Shown piece after piece: positions 45,085 through 52,994 of a stretch of 64,000 bases of DNA. The first letter of the stretch is position 1; the number at the start of each line of letters is the position of its first letter. A program made the position numbers and the translations under genes. Where the stretch lies: the NCBI RefSeq assembly GCF_907165215.1, contig NZ_CAJRAY010000006.1:1-64000 (forward strand), read 5' to 3'. The DNA comes from Thermobacillus xylanilyticus. Its GTDB lineage: Bacteria; Bacillota; Bacilli; Paenibacillales; Paenibacillaceae. The notes beneath the pieces were generated by a model, which worked only from the letters and a program-made list of their open reading frames with translations, did not search any database and was not told the origin of the DNA.

Positions 45085-45262
45085 GCTGTAACGCGGTATT
45101 CACGCTACAACCGCTTCGGCGCAGCTCCGGACATCGCTGTAACGCGGTATTCACGTTACAGCCGCTTCAGCGCAGCTCCGGGCAACGTTGTAACGCGGTA
45201 TTCACGCTACAACCGCTTCGGCGCAGCTCCAGGCAAGGCTGTAACGTGGTATTCACATTACC
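45085..45262. repeat. 51-bp tandem repeat, about 3.5 units
   Basis: Units start at 45085, 45136 and 45187, each exactly 51 bp; a partial fourth begins at 45238. Each unit opens with a near-palindrome: TGTAACG, nine bases, then CGTTACA in unit 2 (45138-45160), with one wobble in units 1 and 3. A GC-rich segment CCGCTTCGGCGCAGCTCC follows. The period is a multiple of three, so the plus strand gives a repeated 17-residue pattern, but no coding signal supports translation. Confidence 0.9.
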
Positions 45263-45285
45263 GACGCTATCGCAGCGCCGTTACC
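45261..45285. repeat. 25-bp direct repeat, copy 1
   Basis: The 25 bp starting CCGACGCTATCGCAGCGCCG are identical to 45434-45458. This copy follows directly on the 51-bp tandem array. Confidence 0.9.
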
Positions 45286-45330
45286 GGACCCAGCGACGAT
45301 CTGCGATCAGAGATCGATCGCAGTTATCGG

Positions 45331-45413
45331 AACGCCGTTATCCGGTTCCGGCGTTGAGGCAGCGGCCACAAGCTACCCGCTGCTACAACGCCGTTACACG
45401 GTTTCCGGCGCTG
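45331..45413. repeat. Two related AACGCC...GGCG(T/C)TG hairpins
   Basis: 45331-45355 reads AACGCC, spacer, GGCGTT, and 45386-45413 reads CAACGCC, spacer, GGCGCTG. Both spacers begin GTTA and contain CGGTT(T)CC, so the two are copies of one degenerate element. Confidence 0.7.
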
Positions 45414-45433
45414 CAGCCTCGGAGTCGGGCAAT

Positions 45434-45458
45434 CCGACGCTATCGCAGCGCCGTTACC
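45434..45458. repeat. 25-bp direct repeat, copy 2, spanning the dxr stop codon
   Basis: Exact copy of 45261-45285. The dxr TAG (45440-45442) and its last five codons lie inside it, so the repeat encodes the C-terminus of Dxr. Confidence 0.9.
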
Positions 45459-46582
45459 TCCCTGCGCACCCGCGCATCCAATTCCGCAATCGCCTCGTAT
45501 GTATCCACCGGTTCCGGAGGAAAACGGTCGAGCATCGCCGCGATCGTATCCTCGATCTCGAGAAACGCGATCTCGCCGCGCAGAAACCGTTCAACCGCCG
45601 CCTCATTTGCGGCGTTGAAGACAAGCGGCGCCGAGCCGCCTGCGCGTCCCGCTTCATACGCCATCCGCAGGCACGGATAGCGCTCGAGATCCATCGGCCT
45701 GAAATGCAGCCGTCCGATCGCCGCCAGATCGAGCGCGGGCGCGGGCGACGGCCGACGCTCCGGCCAAGTGAGCGCATACTGGATCGGAATGCGCATATCC
45801 GGCACGCCCAGTTGGGCGATCACGCTGTTGTCCGTGAATTCGACCATGGAGTGGATGATGCTCTCCGGATGGAGCAGCACGTCGATTTTTTCATAAGGCA
45901 TCGCATAAAGCCAGTGAGCTTCGATCACTTCAAGCCCCTTGTTCGCCATCGTCGCCGAATCGACCGTAACTTTCGCTCCCATCGCCCAATTCGGATGGGC
46001 CAGCGCCTGTTCGACCGTCACATCCTTCAGTTCCGCGCGCGTCCGGTCGCGGAATGCGCCGCCGGATGCAGTGAGCGTAATCTTCTTTACATCCGCGCGC
46101 CGCTCACCGTTTAAACATTGGAAAATGGCGGAGTGTTCGCTGTCCACCGGCAGGATCGATACGCCTCGCGCTTCCGCAAGCTTCGTGACGAGATGCCCCG
46201 CCGCCACGAGCGTTTCCTTGTTGGCAAGGCCGACGGCCGCTCCCGCTTCGATGGCGGCGATCGTCGAGCGGATGCCGCGGCTGCCGACAAGCGCCGTTAC
46301 GACCAGTTCGGCACCTGCGCCTGCCGCCGCTTCGATCAGCCCTTCCTCGCCATGCAGCACCCGGATGCCGTCCGGCAGCATCGACGCCGCCCGTTCCGCC
46401 GCCTCCTTCGTCGCCAGGCTGACGACCGAGGGGCGGAATTCAAGCGCCTGCTGCACGAGCAGCTCGACGTTCCCGCCCGCCGCGAGCGCCGCCACGCGGT
46501 ATCGCTCGGGGTCATGACGGATGACGTCGAGCGTCTGGGTGCCGATCGAACCGGTCGATCCGAGTATCGAGATCGTCTTCAT
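45440..46582 (-). CDS. dxr: 1-deoxy-D-xylulose 5-phosphate reductoisomerase
   Basis: Dxr (IspC) makes 2-C-methyl-D-erythritol 4-phosphate, the committed step of the MEP isoprenoid pathway. The 380-aa product has the NADPH motif GSTGSIGTQTLDVI (7-20), a metal/substrate region PVDSEHSAIFQCL, and TLTASGGAFRDRT. The ATG at 46582 follows GGAGGACAGG. It lies after cdsA; uppS upstream uses the isoprenoid products. Its last residues (EVTALR) are encoded within an intergenic-type repeat. Confidence 0.96.
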   Translation of the reverse strand: MKTISILGSTGSIGTQTLDVIRHDPERYRVAALAAGGNVELLVQQALEFRPSVVSLATKEAAERAASMLPDGIRVLHGEEGLIEAAAGAGAELVVTALVGSRGIRSTIAAIEAGAAVGLANKETLVAAGHLVTKLAEARGVSILPVDSEHSAIFQCLNGERRADVKKITLTASGGAFRDRTRAELKDVTVEQALAHPNWAMGAKVTVDSATMANKGLEVIEAHWLYAMPYEKIDVLLHPESIIHSMVEFTDNSVIAQLGVPDMRIPIQYALTWPERRPSPAPALDLAAIGRLHFRPMDLERYPCLRMAYEAGRAGGSAPLVFNAANEAAVERFLRGEIAFLEIEDTIAAMLDRFPPEPVDTYEAIAELDARVRREVTALR

Positions 46583-46633
46583 CCTGTCCTCCTTGTACGA
46601 ATGAGACATGTGAGATTTGCGATTGCGGACATG

Positions 46634-47425
46634 CTAGGGGATGAGACCGGTCAGGACAAGCAGCGGAAAGACAATCAGCCAGCTGTCGCAGCGGTCGAGC
46701 ACGCCGCCGTGTCCGGGGAGAAGGCGGCCGGTATCTTTCACACCCCGCAGCCTTTTGTATGCGGATTGGATCAGATCGCCGAGCTGGCCGGCGACCGACG
46801 CGGCGAGGCCGATGGCAAGGGCGCGGCCGAAGGACAGCCATCCCGGCGCGGACAGCGCGAAGACGGACGCGACGATCAGCGCGGTCAGCACGCCGCCGAT
46901 GGCGCCTTCGACGGTCTTGTTCGGACTGATGGCAGGCCACAGCTTCGTCCGGCCGAGCCATCTGCCCGCGAAATACGCGCCGGTGTCCGACGCCCAGATG
47001 CAGCCGAACGCCAGCGCCGTCCAGAAAAGACCGTGCTCCCCTGCAGCCCGTACGTCGATCATCGCGGCGAAGCCGAAGCCAACGTAGACGGCGCCCATCA
47101 GAAGCAGCGACGCCCCGTCGAGCGTCGCCTTGTTCTTCGTCACCACGGTGATCGCGAGAAGCAGCGCCGCCAGCGGCCAGATGACATTCTGGTCCGGGAA
47201 GGCGGACAGCCCGGCCTGCTCCCACGGGAAGACGATGGCGGCCAGACCGGCATAAGCGAAAAGGACAAGCGGATGGCCGAGTTTCATGTCATTCAACCGC
47301 ACATATTCGTAAAAACCGATGATTGCAAGCAACAACAGCAGGACGTTATAGTACCATCCGCCGAGCACGGCTGCCGCGGCAAACAGCAGACCGGCCAAAA
47401 GTCCGGTGGCGATCCGTTGTTTCAT
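46634..47425 (-). CDS. cdsA: Phosphatidate cytidylyltransferase
   Basis: CdsA makes CDP-diacylglycerol from phosphatidic acid and CTP, the precursor used by PgsA. The 263-aa product has several transmembrane helices from residue 7 on and the C-terminal signature region DTGAYFAGRWLGRTK ... SPNKTVEGAIGG with the conserved acidic and Lys residues. It lies 19 bp after uppS and 51 bp before dxr in an envelope-lipid cluster. Confidence 0.95.
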   Translation of the reverse strand: MKQRIATGLLAGLLFAAAAVLGGWYYNVLLLLLAIIGFYEYVRLNDMKLGHPLVLFAYAGLAAIVFPWEQAGLSAFPDQNVIWPLAALLLAITVVTKNKATLDGASLLLMGAVYVGFGFAAMIDVRAAGEHGLFWTALAFGCIWASDTGAYFAGRWLGRTKLWPAISPNKTVEGAIGGVLTALIVASVFALSAPGWLSFGRALAIGLAASVAGQLGDLIQSAYKRLRGVKDTGRLLPGHGGVLDRCDSWLIVFPLLVLTGLIP

Positions 47426-47444
47426 TCCCGCTTACGCCTCCATC

Positions 47445-48206
47445 CTACAATCCGCCGTAGCGGCGCGTGCGGCGCTGGTATTCGCCGACCGCTTCGTAGA
47501 AATGCGCTTCCGTAAACTCAGGCCAATAGATGTCGGTGAACCACAGTTCGCTGTAGGCGAGCTGCCACATCATGAAGTTGCTGATCCTCAGCTCTCCGCT
47601 CGTCCGGATGAGCAGATCCGGTTCCGGCATGCCGCAGGTCTGCAGGCGCGATTCGAAATCGGATTCGGTGATCGCTTCGGGATCGAGCCGGCCTTCCGCC
47701 GCCTCGCGGGCAAGCGCGCGGACAGCTTCCAGCATCTCCTTGCGGCTGCCGTAGTTGAGGGCGAAATTGAGCACCAGGCCGGCGTTGCCGGCCGTCCGCC
47801 GGATCGCTTCATCGATCGCTTCGAGCGTATGGGCCGGCAGACCTTCGCGCTGACCGATCATTCTGACCTGGACGTTGTTCTCGATCAGTTCATCCAGCTC
47901 GATCGCGAGGAATTCCTGCGGGAGTCGCATGAGGAAATCGACCTCCGCTTTCGGCCGCTTCCAATTCTCGGTGGAGAACGCGTACAGCGTCAAGAAACGA
48001 ATGCCCAGCCGGTTCGCCGCGCGAACCGCCCGCTTGACCGCTTTCATGCCGGAACGGTGGCCCGCCGCACGCGGCAATCCCCGCTCTTTGGCCCATCGCC
48101 CGTTCCCGTCCATAATGATCGCCACATGCTGCGGCAGATTGTCCGGCGACAGCGCTTCCGGCTCCGCCGAACGCGATCCAATCCGCCCGCGAATTCGCTC
48201 GAACAT
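47445..48206 (-). CDS. uppS: Isoprenyl transferase (undecaprenyl diphosphate synthase)
   Basis: UppS makes the C55 lipid carrier for peptidoglycan and other wall polymers. The 253-aa product has the catalytic motif HVAIIMDGNGRWAKERGLPRAAGHRSG near residue 28, YAFSTENWKRP and LLIRTSGELRISNFMMWQ. The ATG at 48206 follows GGGGAGGG. A longer frame upstream crosses the hairpin after frr and is not supported. Confidence 0.96.
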   Translation of the reverse strand: MFERIRGRIGSRSAEPEALSPDNLPQHVAIIMDGNGRWAKERGLPRAAGHRSGMKAVKRAVRAANRLGIRFLTLYAFSTENWKRPKAEVDFLMRLPQEFLAIELDELIENNVQVRMIGQREGLPAHTLEAIDEAIRRTAGNAGLVLNFALNYGSRKEMLEAVRALAREAAEGRLDPEAITESDFESRLQTCGMPEPDLLIRTSGELRISNFMMWQLAYSELWFTDIYWPEFTEAHFYEAVGEYQRRTRRYGGL

Positions 48207-48259
48207 GCGCACCCTCCCCACAGGCTGTCTTCGGCCCGCCGCAAGGCCGCCCATAACTT

Positions 48260-48289
48260 CAGCAGCCCCGCCTGCCGGAGGGGCTGCTG
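48260..48289 (-). terminator. Hairpin after frr
   Basis: A perfect 10-bp stem CAGCAGCCCC/GGGGCTGCTG (48260-48269 with 48280-48289) starts 9 bp past the frr stop. The following minus-strand sequence AAGTTATGG has no T run, so it may attenuate or protect the mRNA and need not be a full terminator. Confidence 0.55.
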
Positions 48290-48297
48290 GAATCGCA

Positions 48298-48852
48298 CTA
48301 CACTTCCATGATTTCTTTCTCTTTGGCGGCGATGATGCGATCCACTTCCGCAATGAACCGGTCCGTCAGCTTCTGGATATCTTCCTGGTGGCGGCGCGAT
48401 TCGTCTTCCGACAGCTCGCCTTTCTCCAGTTTCTTGATGTCGTCATTCGCATCCCGGCGGACATTGCGAATCGCCACTTTCGCCTCTTCGCCGAATTTCT
48501 TCGTCTGCTTCACCAGATCGGTCCGGCGCTCTTCCGTCAGCGGCGGCACGCTGAGCCGGATGATCGAGCCGTCGTTTGCCGGCGTCAGGCCGAGCTCGGA
48601 CTTCATGATCGCCTTCTCGATCTCGCCCAGCACCGATTTGTCCCACGGCTGGATGACCAGCGTACGCACGTCGGGCGTATTGATCGTCGCCAGCTGGTTG
48701 ACCGGAGTGGGAGCACCATAGTAGTCCACCAGAATGCGGTCAAGCATGGCAGGCGTTGCCCGTCCCGCGCGCAGCGTCGCAAGATCCCGGCGCAGCGCGG
48801 CAATCGCCTTGTCCATTCGTTCTTCGGCATTCTTCTTGATCGTTTGCGGCAT
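48298..48852 (-). CDS. frr: Ribosome recycling factor
   Basis: RRF splits post-termination ribosomes together with EF-G. The 184-aa product is full length, with [37 protein letters not shown], and [36 protein letters not shown]. Its ATG overlaps the pyrH stop by one base (TAATG), so it is translationally coupled to pyrH. Confidence 0.97.
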   Translation of the reverse strand: MPQTIKKNAEERMDKAIAALRRDLATLRAGRATPAMLDRILVDYYGAPTPVNQLATINTPDVRTLVIQPWDKSVLGEIEKAIMKSELGLTPANDGSIIRLSVPPLTEERRTDLVKQTKKFGEEAKVAIRNVRRDANDDIKKLEKGELSEDESRRHQEDIQKLTDRFIAEVDRIIAAKEKEIMEV

Positions 48853-49580
48853 TATTTCACACTCCCTTTCACGATCGTTCCGATTTTCTCGCCCATGACA
48901 ACCCGCTTGATGTTTCCTTTCTCCGTAATCGAGAAGACGATGAGCGGAATATTGTTATCCATGCAGAGCGACGATGCCGTCGAATCCATGACGCCCAGAT
49001 TCTGGTTCAGCACATCCAGATACGTAAGCTCGTCGTACTTCCGGGCGTTCGCATCTTTGAACGGATCGGCCGAATAAACGCCGTCAACCTTGTTCTTGGC
49101 CATCAGAATGACTTCCGCCTCGATCTCCGCCGCACGCAGCGCGGCCGTCGTGTCGGTGGAGAAGAACGGGTTGCCCGTCCCGGCCGCGAAGATGACGACG
49201 CGTCCTTTCTCCAGGTGGCGGATCGCCCGGCGGCGAATGTAAGGCTCCGCGATCTGCTGCATCGCGATCGAAGTCTGCACGCGCGTCGGGACGCCGATTT
49301 GTTCGAGCGCATCCTGAAGGGCAAGCGAATTCATCACGGTTGCAAGCATGCCCATGTAGTCCGCGGTTGCGCGGTCAATTCCCTTCGCCGAACCCGCGAT
49401 GCCGCGCCAGATGTTGCCTCCGCCGACGACGATCGCGACTTCCACGTTCATCTCGACGACTTCCTTGACCTGTTCCGCGATCGACGAGACCATGCCGGCA
49501 TCGATGCCGTATCCTGTCTGTCCGGCGAGCGATTCTCCGCTGACCTTCAGCACGATCCGTTTAAATCTCGGTCGCTCCAA
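48852..49580 (-). CDS. pyrH: UMP kinase
   Basis: PyrH phosphorylates UMP to UDP. The 242-aa product belongs to the amino-acid-kinase fold, starting [19 protein letters not shown], with [10 protein letters not shown], and [18 protein letters not shown]. An ATG five codons upstream (49595) is part of the ribosome-binding site itself; the TTG at 49580, 8 nt after GGAGG, gives an N-terminus like Bacillus PyrH. It lies between tsf and frr in the standard order. Confidence 0.95.
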   Translation of the reverse strand: MERPRFKRIVLKVSGESLAGQTGYGIDAGMVSSIAEQVKEVVEMNVEVAIVVGGGNIWRGIAGSAKGIDRATADYMGMLATVMNSLALQDALEQIGVPTRVQTSIAMQQIAEPYIRRRAIRHLEKGRVVIFAAGTGNPFFSTDTTAALRAAEIEAEVILMAKNKVDGVYSADPFKDANARKYDELTYLDVLNQNLGVMDSTASSLCMDNNIPLIVFSITEKGNIKRVVMGEKIGTIVKGSVK

Positions 49581-49633
49581 TGGGATTACCTCCATCTTGC
49601 ACCTCTGGCTGAGGCTGTCTGTGTTGGGAATAG

Positions 49634-49670
49634 AGCGACGGCGGAGCGGACCGTCCGCCCCGCCGTCGCT
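49634..49670 (-). terminator. Long hairpin after tsf
   Basis: An 11-bp outer stem (49634-49644 with 49660-49670) encloses a further GCGGA/TCCGC stem. The minus strand then reads CTATTCC, with no T run. It lies 9 bp past the tsf stop and may partly terminate tsf transcripts. Confidence 0.55.
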
Positions 49671-49679
49671 TGAAAAGAA

Positions 49680-50330
49680 TTACTTCTTCACCTGAGCCAT
49701 GACTTCTTCGACGAAATTGTCTTGTTTCTTCTCAAGACCTTCGCCGAGTTCGAAGCGGGCGAAGCGGCGGATCGAAATATTTTCGCCGATCGTGCTGATC
49801 TTCTCGTTCAGCAGTTCCTGCACCGTCTTGTCCGGATCTTTCACGAACGGCTGCTCCAGCAGGCAGTTCTCTTCGAAGTACTTGCTGATCCGGCCTTCAA
49901 CGATCTTCTCGACGACTTTCTCCGGTTTCCCTTCATTGAGCGCCTGCGTGCGCAGGATTTCGCGTTCCTTGTCCAGTTCTTCCTGCGGCACTTCCTCGCG
50001 GCGCACATACTTCGGATTGGAAGCCGCGATATGCATCGCGATGTCGCGCACGAATTCGCGGAATTGATCCGTCTTGCCGACGAAGTCCGTCTCGCAGTTC
50101 ACCTCGACGAGCACGCCGATCCGGCCGCCGCCGTGGATGTACGATTCGACAACGCCTTCCGTCGCGATCCGGCCGGCTTTCTTCGCCGCTGCGGCCAGAC
50201 CTTTCTCGCGCAGAATTTCCGCGGCGCGGGTCATGTCGCCGTTCGCTTCTTCCAGCGCCTTCTTGCAATCCAGCATGCCTGCGCCCGTCTTTTCGCGCAG
50301 TTCTTTCACTTCTGCTGCAGTTATCGCCAT
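49680..50330 (-). CDS. tsf: Elongation factor Ts
   Basis: EF-Ts exchanges GDP for GTP on EF-Tu. The 216-aa product starts [32 protein letters not shown], the N-terminal EF-Tu-binding motif (TGAGMMDCKKAL type), and has [16 protein letters not shown] in the core. It is clearly shorter than the roughly 290 aa of Bacillus subtilis EF-Ts, with one compact core domain; this short form occurs in several lineages. The ATG at 50330 follows GGGAGGG. Confidence 0.96.
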   Translation of the reverse strand: MAITAAEVKELREKTGAGMLDCKKALEEANGDMTRAAEILREKGLAAAAKKAGRIATEGVVESYIHGGGRIGVLVEVNCETDFVGKTDQFREFVRDIAMHIAASNPKYVRREEVPQEELDKEREILRTQALNEGKPEKVVEKIVEGRISKYFEENCLLEQPFVKDPDKTVQELLNEKISTIGENISIRRFARFELGEGLEKKQDNFVEEVMAQVKK

Positions 50331-50492
50331 ATGGTGAACCCTCCCGATTTTCGATGCTTCATGAAGCGCCGTGTCGGCGCCGAAATTTGGTTGCAAGCAA
50401 AACGGACGCGCCTGCCCGGGAGGACGGCGCAAGCCGTGTTGCGGTGGATAAGCCGATTACAAGCTTACGCTTATAAACGCTTATGTTCTTAC

Positions 50493-50532
50493 AAAAAGGG
50501 CGGCGAGAGGTTTGCACCTTCCAACCGCCCTT
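50493..50532 (-). terminator. Rho-independent terminator after rpsB
   Basis: An 8-bp stem AAGGGCGG/CCGCCCTT (50496-50503 with 50525-50532) is followed by five T on the minus strand. tsf, 163 bp downstream, may be reached by read-through; I see no convincing promoter in the gap. Confidence 0.82.
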
Positions 50533-50556
50533 GCTGCCGGGTCCATGGCCTCGACG

Positions 50557-51255
50557 TCAAGCGGACGTCTCTTCCCCTTGATTCGCTTCCACGATCGCAT
50601 CCGCCATCTTCGAGGTCAGCAGTTTGACCGCGCGGATCGCGTCGTCGTTGCCCGGGATGACATAATCGATCTCATCCGGATCGCAGTTCGTGTCGACGAT
50701 GCCGACAATCGGAATGCCGAGCTTGCGCGCTTCGGCTACCGCGATGCGCTCCTTGCGCGGATCGATGACGAACAGCGCGCTCGGAAGGCTGCGCATGCCC
50801 TTGATCCCGCCGAGGAACTTCTCAAGCCGCTCCTTCTCCTTGCGGAGCAGGATGACTTCTTTCTTCGGCAGCACTTCAAACGTGCCGTCCTCTTCCATCT
50901 TCTCAAGCTCGCGCAGACGGTCAATCCGCTTCTGGATCGTCTGGAAGTTCGTCAGCGTGCCGCCGAGCCAACGTTGGTTGACATAGAAATGGCCGCAGCG
51001 TTCCGCTTCTTCCCGAACCGAATCCTGCGCCTGCTTCTTCGTGCCGACGAACAGAATCTTGCCGCCGTTTGCCGCGACTTCACGGACGAAGTTGTAGGCT
51101 TCCTCGACTTTCTTGACCGTCTTCTGCAGGTCGATGATGTAAATCCCGTTCCGTTCCGTGAAGATGTATTTCTCCATCTTCGGGTTCCACCGGCGCGTCT
51201 GGTGGCCGAAGTGAACCCCGGCTTCAAGAAGCTGCTTCATGGAGATAACCGCCAT
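50557..51255 (-). CDS. rpsB: 30S ribosomal protein S2
   Basis: S2 binds the 30S head/body junction. The 232-aa product has the typical beginning [32 protein letters not shown] and the motif [14 protein letters not shown], with [30 protein letters not shown]. The ATG at 51255 follows GGAGGTG at a rather long 10-nt spacing. It has its own promoter and a structured leader of about 110 nt. Confidence 0.97.
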   Translation of the reverse strand: MAVISMKQLLEAGVHFGHQTRRWNPKMEKYIFTERNGIYIIDLQKTVKKVEEAYNFVREVAANGGKILFVGTKKQAQDSVREEAERCGHFYVNQRWLGGTLTNFQTIQKRIDRLRELEKMEEDGTFEVLPKKEVILLRKEKERLEKFLGGIKGMRSLPSALFVIDPRKERIAVAEARKLGIPIVGIVDTNCDPDEIDYVIPGNDDAIRAVKLLTSKMADAIVEANQGEETSA

Positions 51256-51313
51256 CTTCACAACACCTCCTCTGTGGTTCATAATCCTCCGCCAATCGCA
51301 TCTTCCGCCAAAA

Positions 51314-51328
51314 CTTCCCGCCGGGAAG
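51314..51328 (-). promoter_or_regulatory. Hairpin in the rpsB leader RNA
   Basis: CTTCCC (51314-51319) and GGGAAG (51323-51328) form a 6-bp hairpin within the predicted 5' leader of rpsB. It may be part of an S2-responsive leader, but no known motif was recognised. Confidence 0.4.
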
Positions 51329-51374
51329 CACCATTGACGGAATTGATCGACGTGTGTTCTGGACACCGTCAAAT

Positions 51375-51403
51375 ACTATACCATATCTTGTGCGGGGGTG
51401 CAA
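51375..51403 (-). promoter_or_regulatory. rpsB promoter (sigma-A type)
   Basis: TTGCAC (51398-51403), 17 bp, then TATAGT (51375-51380) on the minus strand, about 120 bp before the rpsB start. Confidence 0.8.
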
Positions 51404-51426
51404 GGCAATGACCGGCGTGTCCGGCG

Positions 51427-52041
51427 TCACTCCGAAGGCGGGCTCGTAATGATCTTCCGCACTTCTTCCAACGTCTCATTGCCGGTGAACGTATAGTAGC
51501 CGGCCCTGATCTTGGTGCTCATGCGGGCCATCAATTCCATCAACGCATCCGCGTCGTCAATGACGCCCTTTGATTTCAACAGCCCGGCCGTTTCCGTGAG
51601 CGTCATGCCCGGCTTGATGCGAACATTAATATTGGCGTTCGCACCTTCGTCCGTATTCCCGGCCTCCGCTTCACCGGTCTGCTCTCCGACATTCGCGGAC
51701 GGTTCGCCGCTTTCGGCCGAGGGCGATTCGCCGCTTTCGCCCGCGGATGAAGCACCGCTGTCGTTCGTTCCGTCGGCCGCCGGGGTGTCATCCGTTATTC
51801 CCGCATCCGCTTCTCCGGCGACGACCGCCGCCTGCTCGTATTCCCGCCGCACCCGCTCTTCCGCTTCCGCGATGCGCGCGTCGAGTTCGGACTGCGTGTA
51901 GAGCGCATCTTCTCCGGTGATCCTGTCGATATCCGCAAGACGCGCGGACTGCTCCCTTCCGGCCAGCATGAGCTGCAGCAGCACCGCGCCAGCGATGAGT
52001 CCGATTCCGAGTCCGAGCAGCAAGGACCGCTTGTCAACCAT
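51427..52041 (-). CDS. Membrane-anchored protein with an MltG/YceG-like LysM subdomain
   Basis: The 204-aa protein has one N-terminal transmembrane helix (about 7-26) and a charged coiled-coil-like segment (about 30-75). An Asp/Glu/Gly/Ser-rich spacer (about 80-135) follows, then a C-terminal region (about 138-200, IKPGMTLTETAGLLKSKGVID ... AGYYTFTGNETLEEVRKIIT). That region resembles the LysM-like part of endolytic transglycosylase MltG, but the catalytic domain of MltG is absent, so it is probably a wall-binding protein. It overlaps the preceding gene by 8 nt and ends the chemotaxis operon. The function is unknown. Confidence 0.7.
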   Translation of the reverse strand: MVDKRSLLLGLGIGLIAGAVLLQLMLAGREQSARLADIDRITGEDALYTQSELDARIAEAEERVRREYEQAAVVAGEADAGITDDTPAADGTNDSGASSAGESGESPSAESGEPSANVGEQTGEAEAGNTDEGANANINVRIKPGMTLTETAGLLKSKGVIDDADALMELMARMSTKIRAGYYTFTGNETLEEVRKIITSPPSE

Positions 52042-52597
52042 TCCGTTCTTCCTCCTGCTTCGCGAGCTGCAGAATCAGCATCACTTCGCCTTTGTTCATG
52101 CCGGTCTGCCGGGCGATGGCGTCAACGGACTTGCCTTGATCATGCAAGGCGAACAGTTCGGCGTACCGGCTTCGGATCGTCGATTCGTCACGGTCTTGCT
52201 GTTCCTCGCCGCCTTCCGTTTCCGTCTCCGCGGCCTGCGCGTCAACCGCCGGCGCCGGCTCGGCCGGCGCGCCGGGCCGAAGACCTTCGATCCGTTCTTC
52301 CAGCCTGCGCTCGGTCAGGCTCACCCGTTCCTCCAGTTCGGCCGCGCGTCGTTCAAGCGCGGCGATCCGCTCGTCCCGGTTCGCGTTCTCTTCCCGGTTG
52401 CGCTTCTGCATGCCGGCGATCGATTCGGCAATCTCCCGGTTGTCCGCCTCCATCGTCTCCATGAATTGCTCAAGCGCCGTCTGCAGCTGCACGGCGCTTG
52501 CTTCATCAGGCCTGGAGCCGGCATTGCGGCGCGGCAACAAAAACGCGGCCGCCGCGGTGACGGCCCCGAGCAGCACAATCAGCTGCCATGGATCCAC
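52034..52597 (-). CDS. SwrB-like / DUF6115-type membrane coiled-coil protein
   Basis: The 187-aa product has an N-terminal transmembrane helix (about 4-21), a long coiled coil (about 40-110, with EERVSLTERRLEERIEGL) and a Pro/Ala/Glu-rich spacer. A C-terminal HTH-like helix pair follows (about 150-187, YAELFALHDQGKSVDAIARQTGMNKGEVMLIL). Its place between sigD and rpsB is that of Bacillus swrB (ylxL), which activates flagellar basal-body assembly. The equivalence is inferred from layout and position. A TTG at 52603 abuts GGGGGA; the GTG at 52597 is the better start. Confidence 0.7.
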   Translation of the reverse strand: MDPWQLIVLLGAVTAAAAFLLPRRNAGSRPDEASAVQLQTALEQFMETMEADNREIAESIAGMQKRNREENANRDERIAALERRAAELEERVSLTERRLEERIEGLRPGAPAEPAPAVDAQAAETETEGGEEQQDRDESTIRSRYAELFALHDQGKSVDAIARQTGMNKGEVMLILQLAKQEEERNG

Positions 52598-52620
52598 ATT
52601 CAATCCCCCGCAATCATCGT

Positions 52621-52938
52621 TCAGAACGAAATATCGATATGCTTTCCTTTGTACGGATGCGGAGCATCCTTAGGCGGGCGGGGCTCATCCGGCCTGTTCT
52701 TCCCCTGCTGCTGCCCCCGGCCGCCTCCCTGTTGCCTGGGCTGGCCGTCACGGATCGGACGGTTCTCGGCTTCTTCCGGCGCGGCGCTTGTCTGCCGCAT
52801 CCGTTCCGTCTCTTTTTCACTTTGCGCAGCCAGCATCTGCTGTTCGGCCGCCGGCCTTGCAAGCTGATTGCCGTAATAGCCCGAAACCTCGGGTGTGCGC
52901 GGGATTGCGATTTGAAAGTCGATCGGTTTGAACGGCAT
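52621..52938 (-). CDS. Hypothetical protein, Gln/Gly/Arg-rich (105 aa)
   Basis: I do not recognise this product. It begins MPFKPIDFQIAIPRTPEVSGYY, a conserved-looking segment, followed by a polar, probably unstructured stretch rich in Gln, Glu, Gly and Arg, ending KGKHIDISF. There is no signal peptide or membrane helix. The ATG at 52938 follows GGAGGG; two further ATG codons upstream are less well spaced. It lies between fapA-like and the SwrB-like gene in the operon tail, so a motility link is likely but unproven. Confidence 0.6.
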   Translation of the reverse strand: MPFKPIDFQIAIPRTPEVSGYYGNQLARPAAEQQMLAAQSEKETERMRQTSAAPEEAENRPIRDGQPRQQGGGRGQQQGKNRPDEPRPPKDAPHPYKGKHIDISF

Positions 52939-52994
52939 CGCCATGCCCTCCATTCATCCGGATCGTCCTTGCCACAAGTGCAGCCGGCCTTGCA

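Larger units (their letters stand above)
44859..45439. other. 581-bp non-coding region between dxr and rseP, rich in repeats
   Basis: This is the only gap over 300 bp in the window. It holds a possible rseP promoter (44894-44921), a 12-bp perfect stem-loop (44948-44981), a 51-bp tandem repeat (45085-45262), two AACGCC/GGCGTT hairpins (45331-45355 and 45386-45413), and one copy of a 25-bp repeat shared with the dxr stop codon. A plus-strand frame through the repeat is open but has no ribosome-binding site. I see no gene. Confidence 0.8.

Noticed and set aside
45085-45262. CRISPR array
   Set aside because: The 51-bp units are contiguous repeats with no unique spacers between them, and no cas genes are present.
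44980-45357. Plus-strand open frame of 125 codons through the tandem repeat, giving a 17-residue periodic peptide
   Set aside because: It starts with GTG without a ribosome-binding site, has unlikely composition, and exists because the repeat period is a multiple of three.
50331-50492. Promoter for tsf formed by the ATAAGCG repeats
   Set aside because: Spacing between possible -35 and -10 boxes (about 13 bp) is wrong; read-through from rpsB explains expression.
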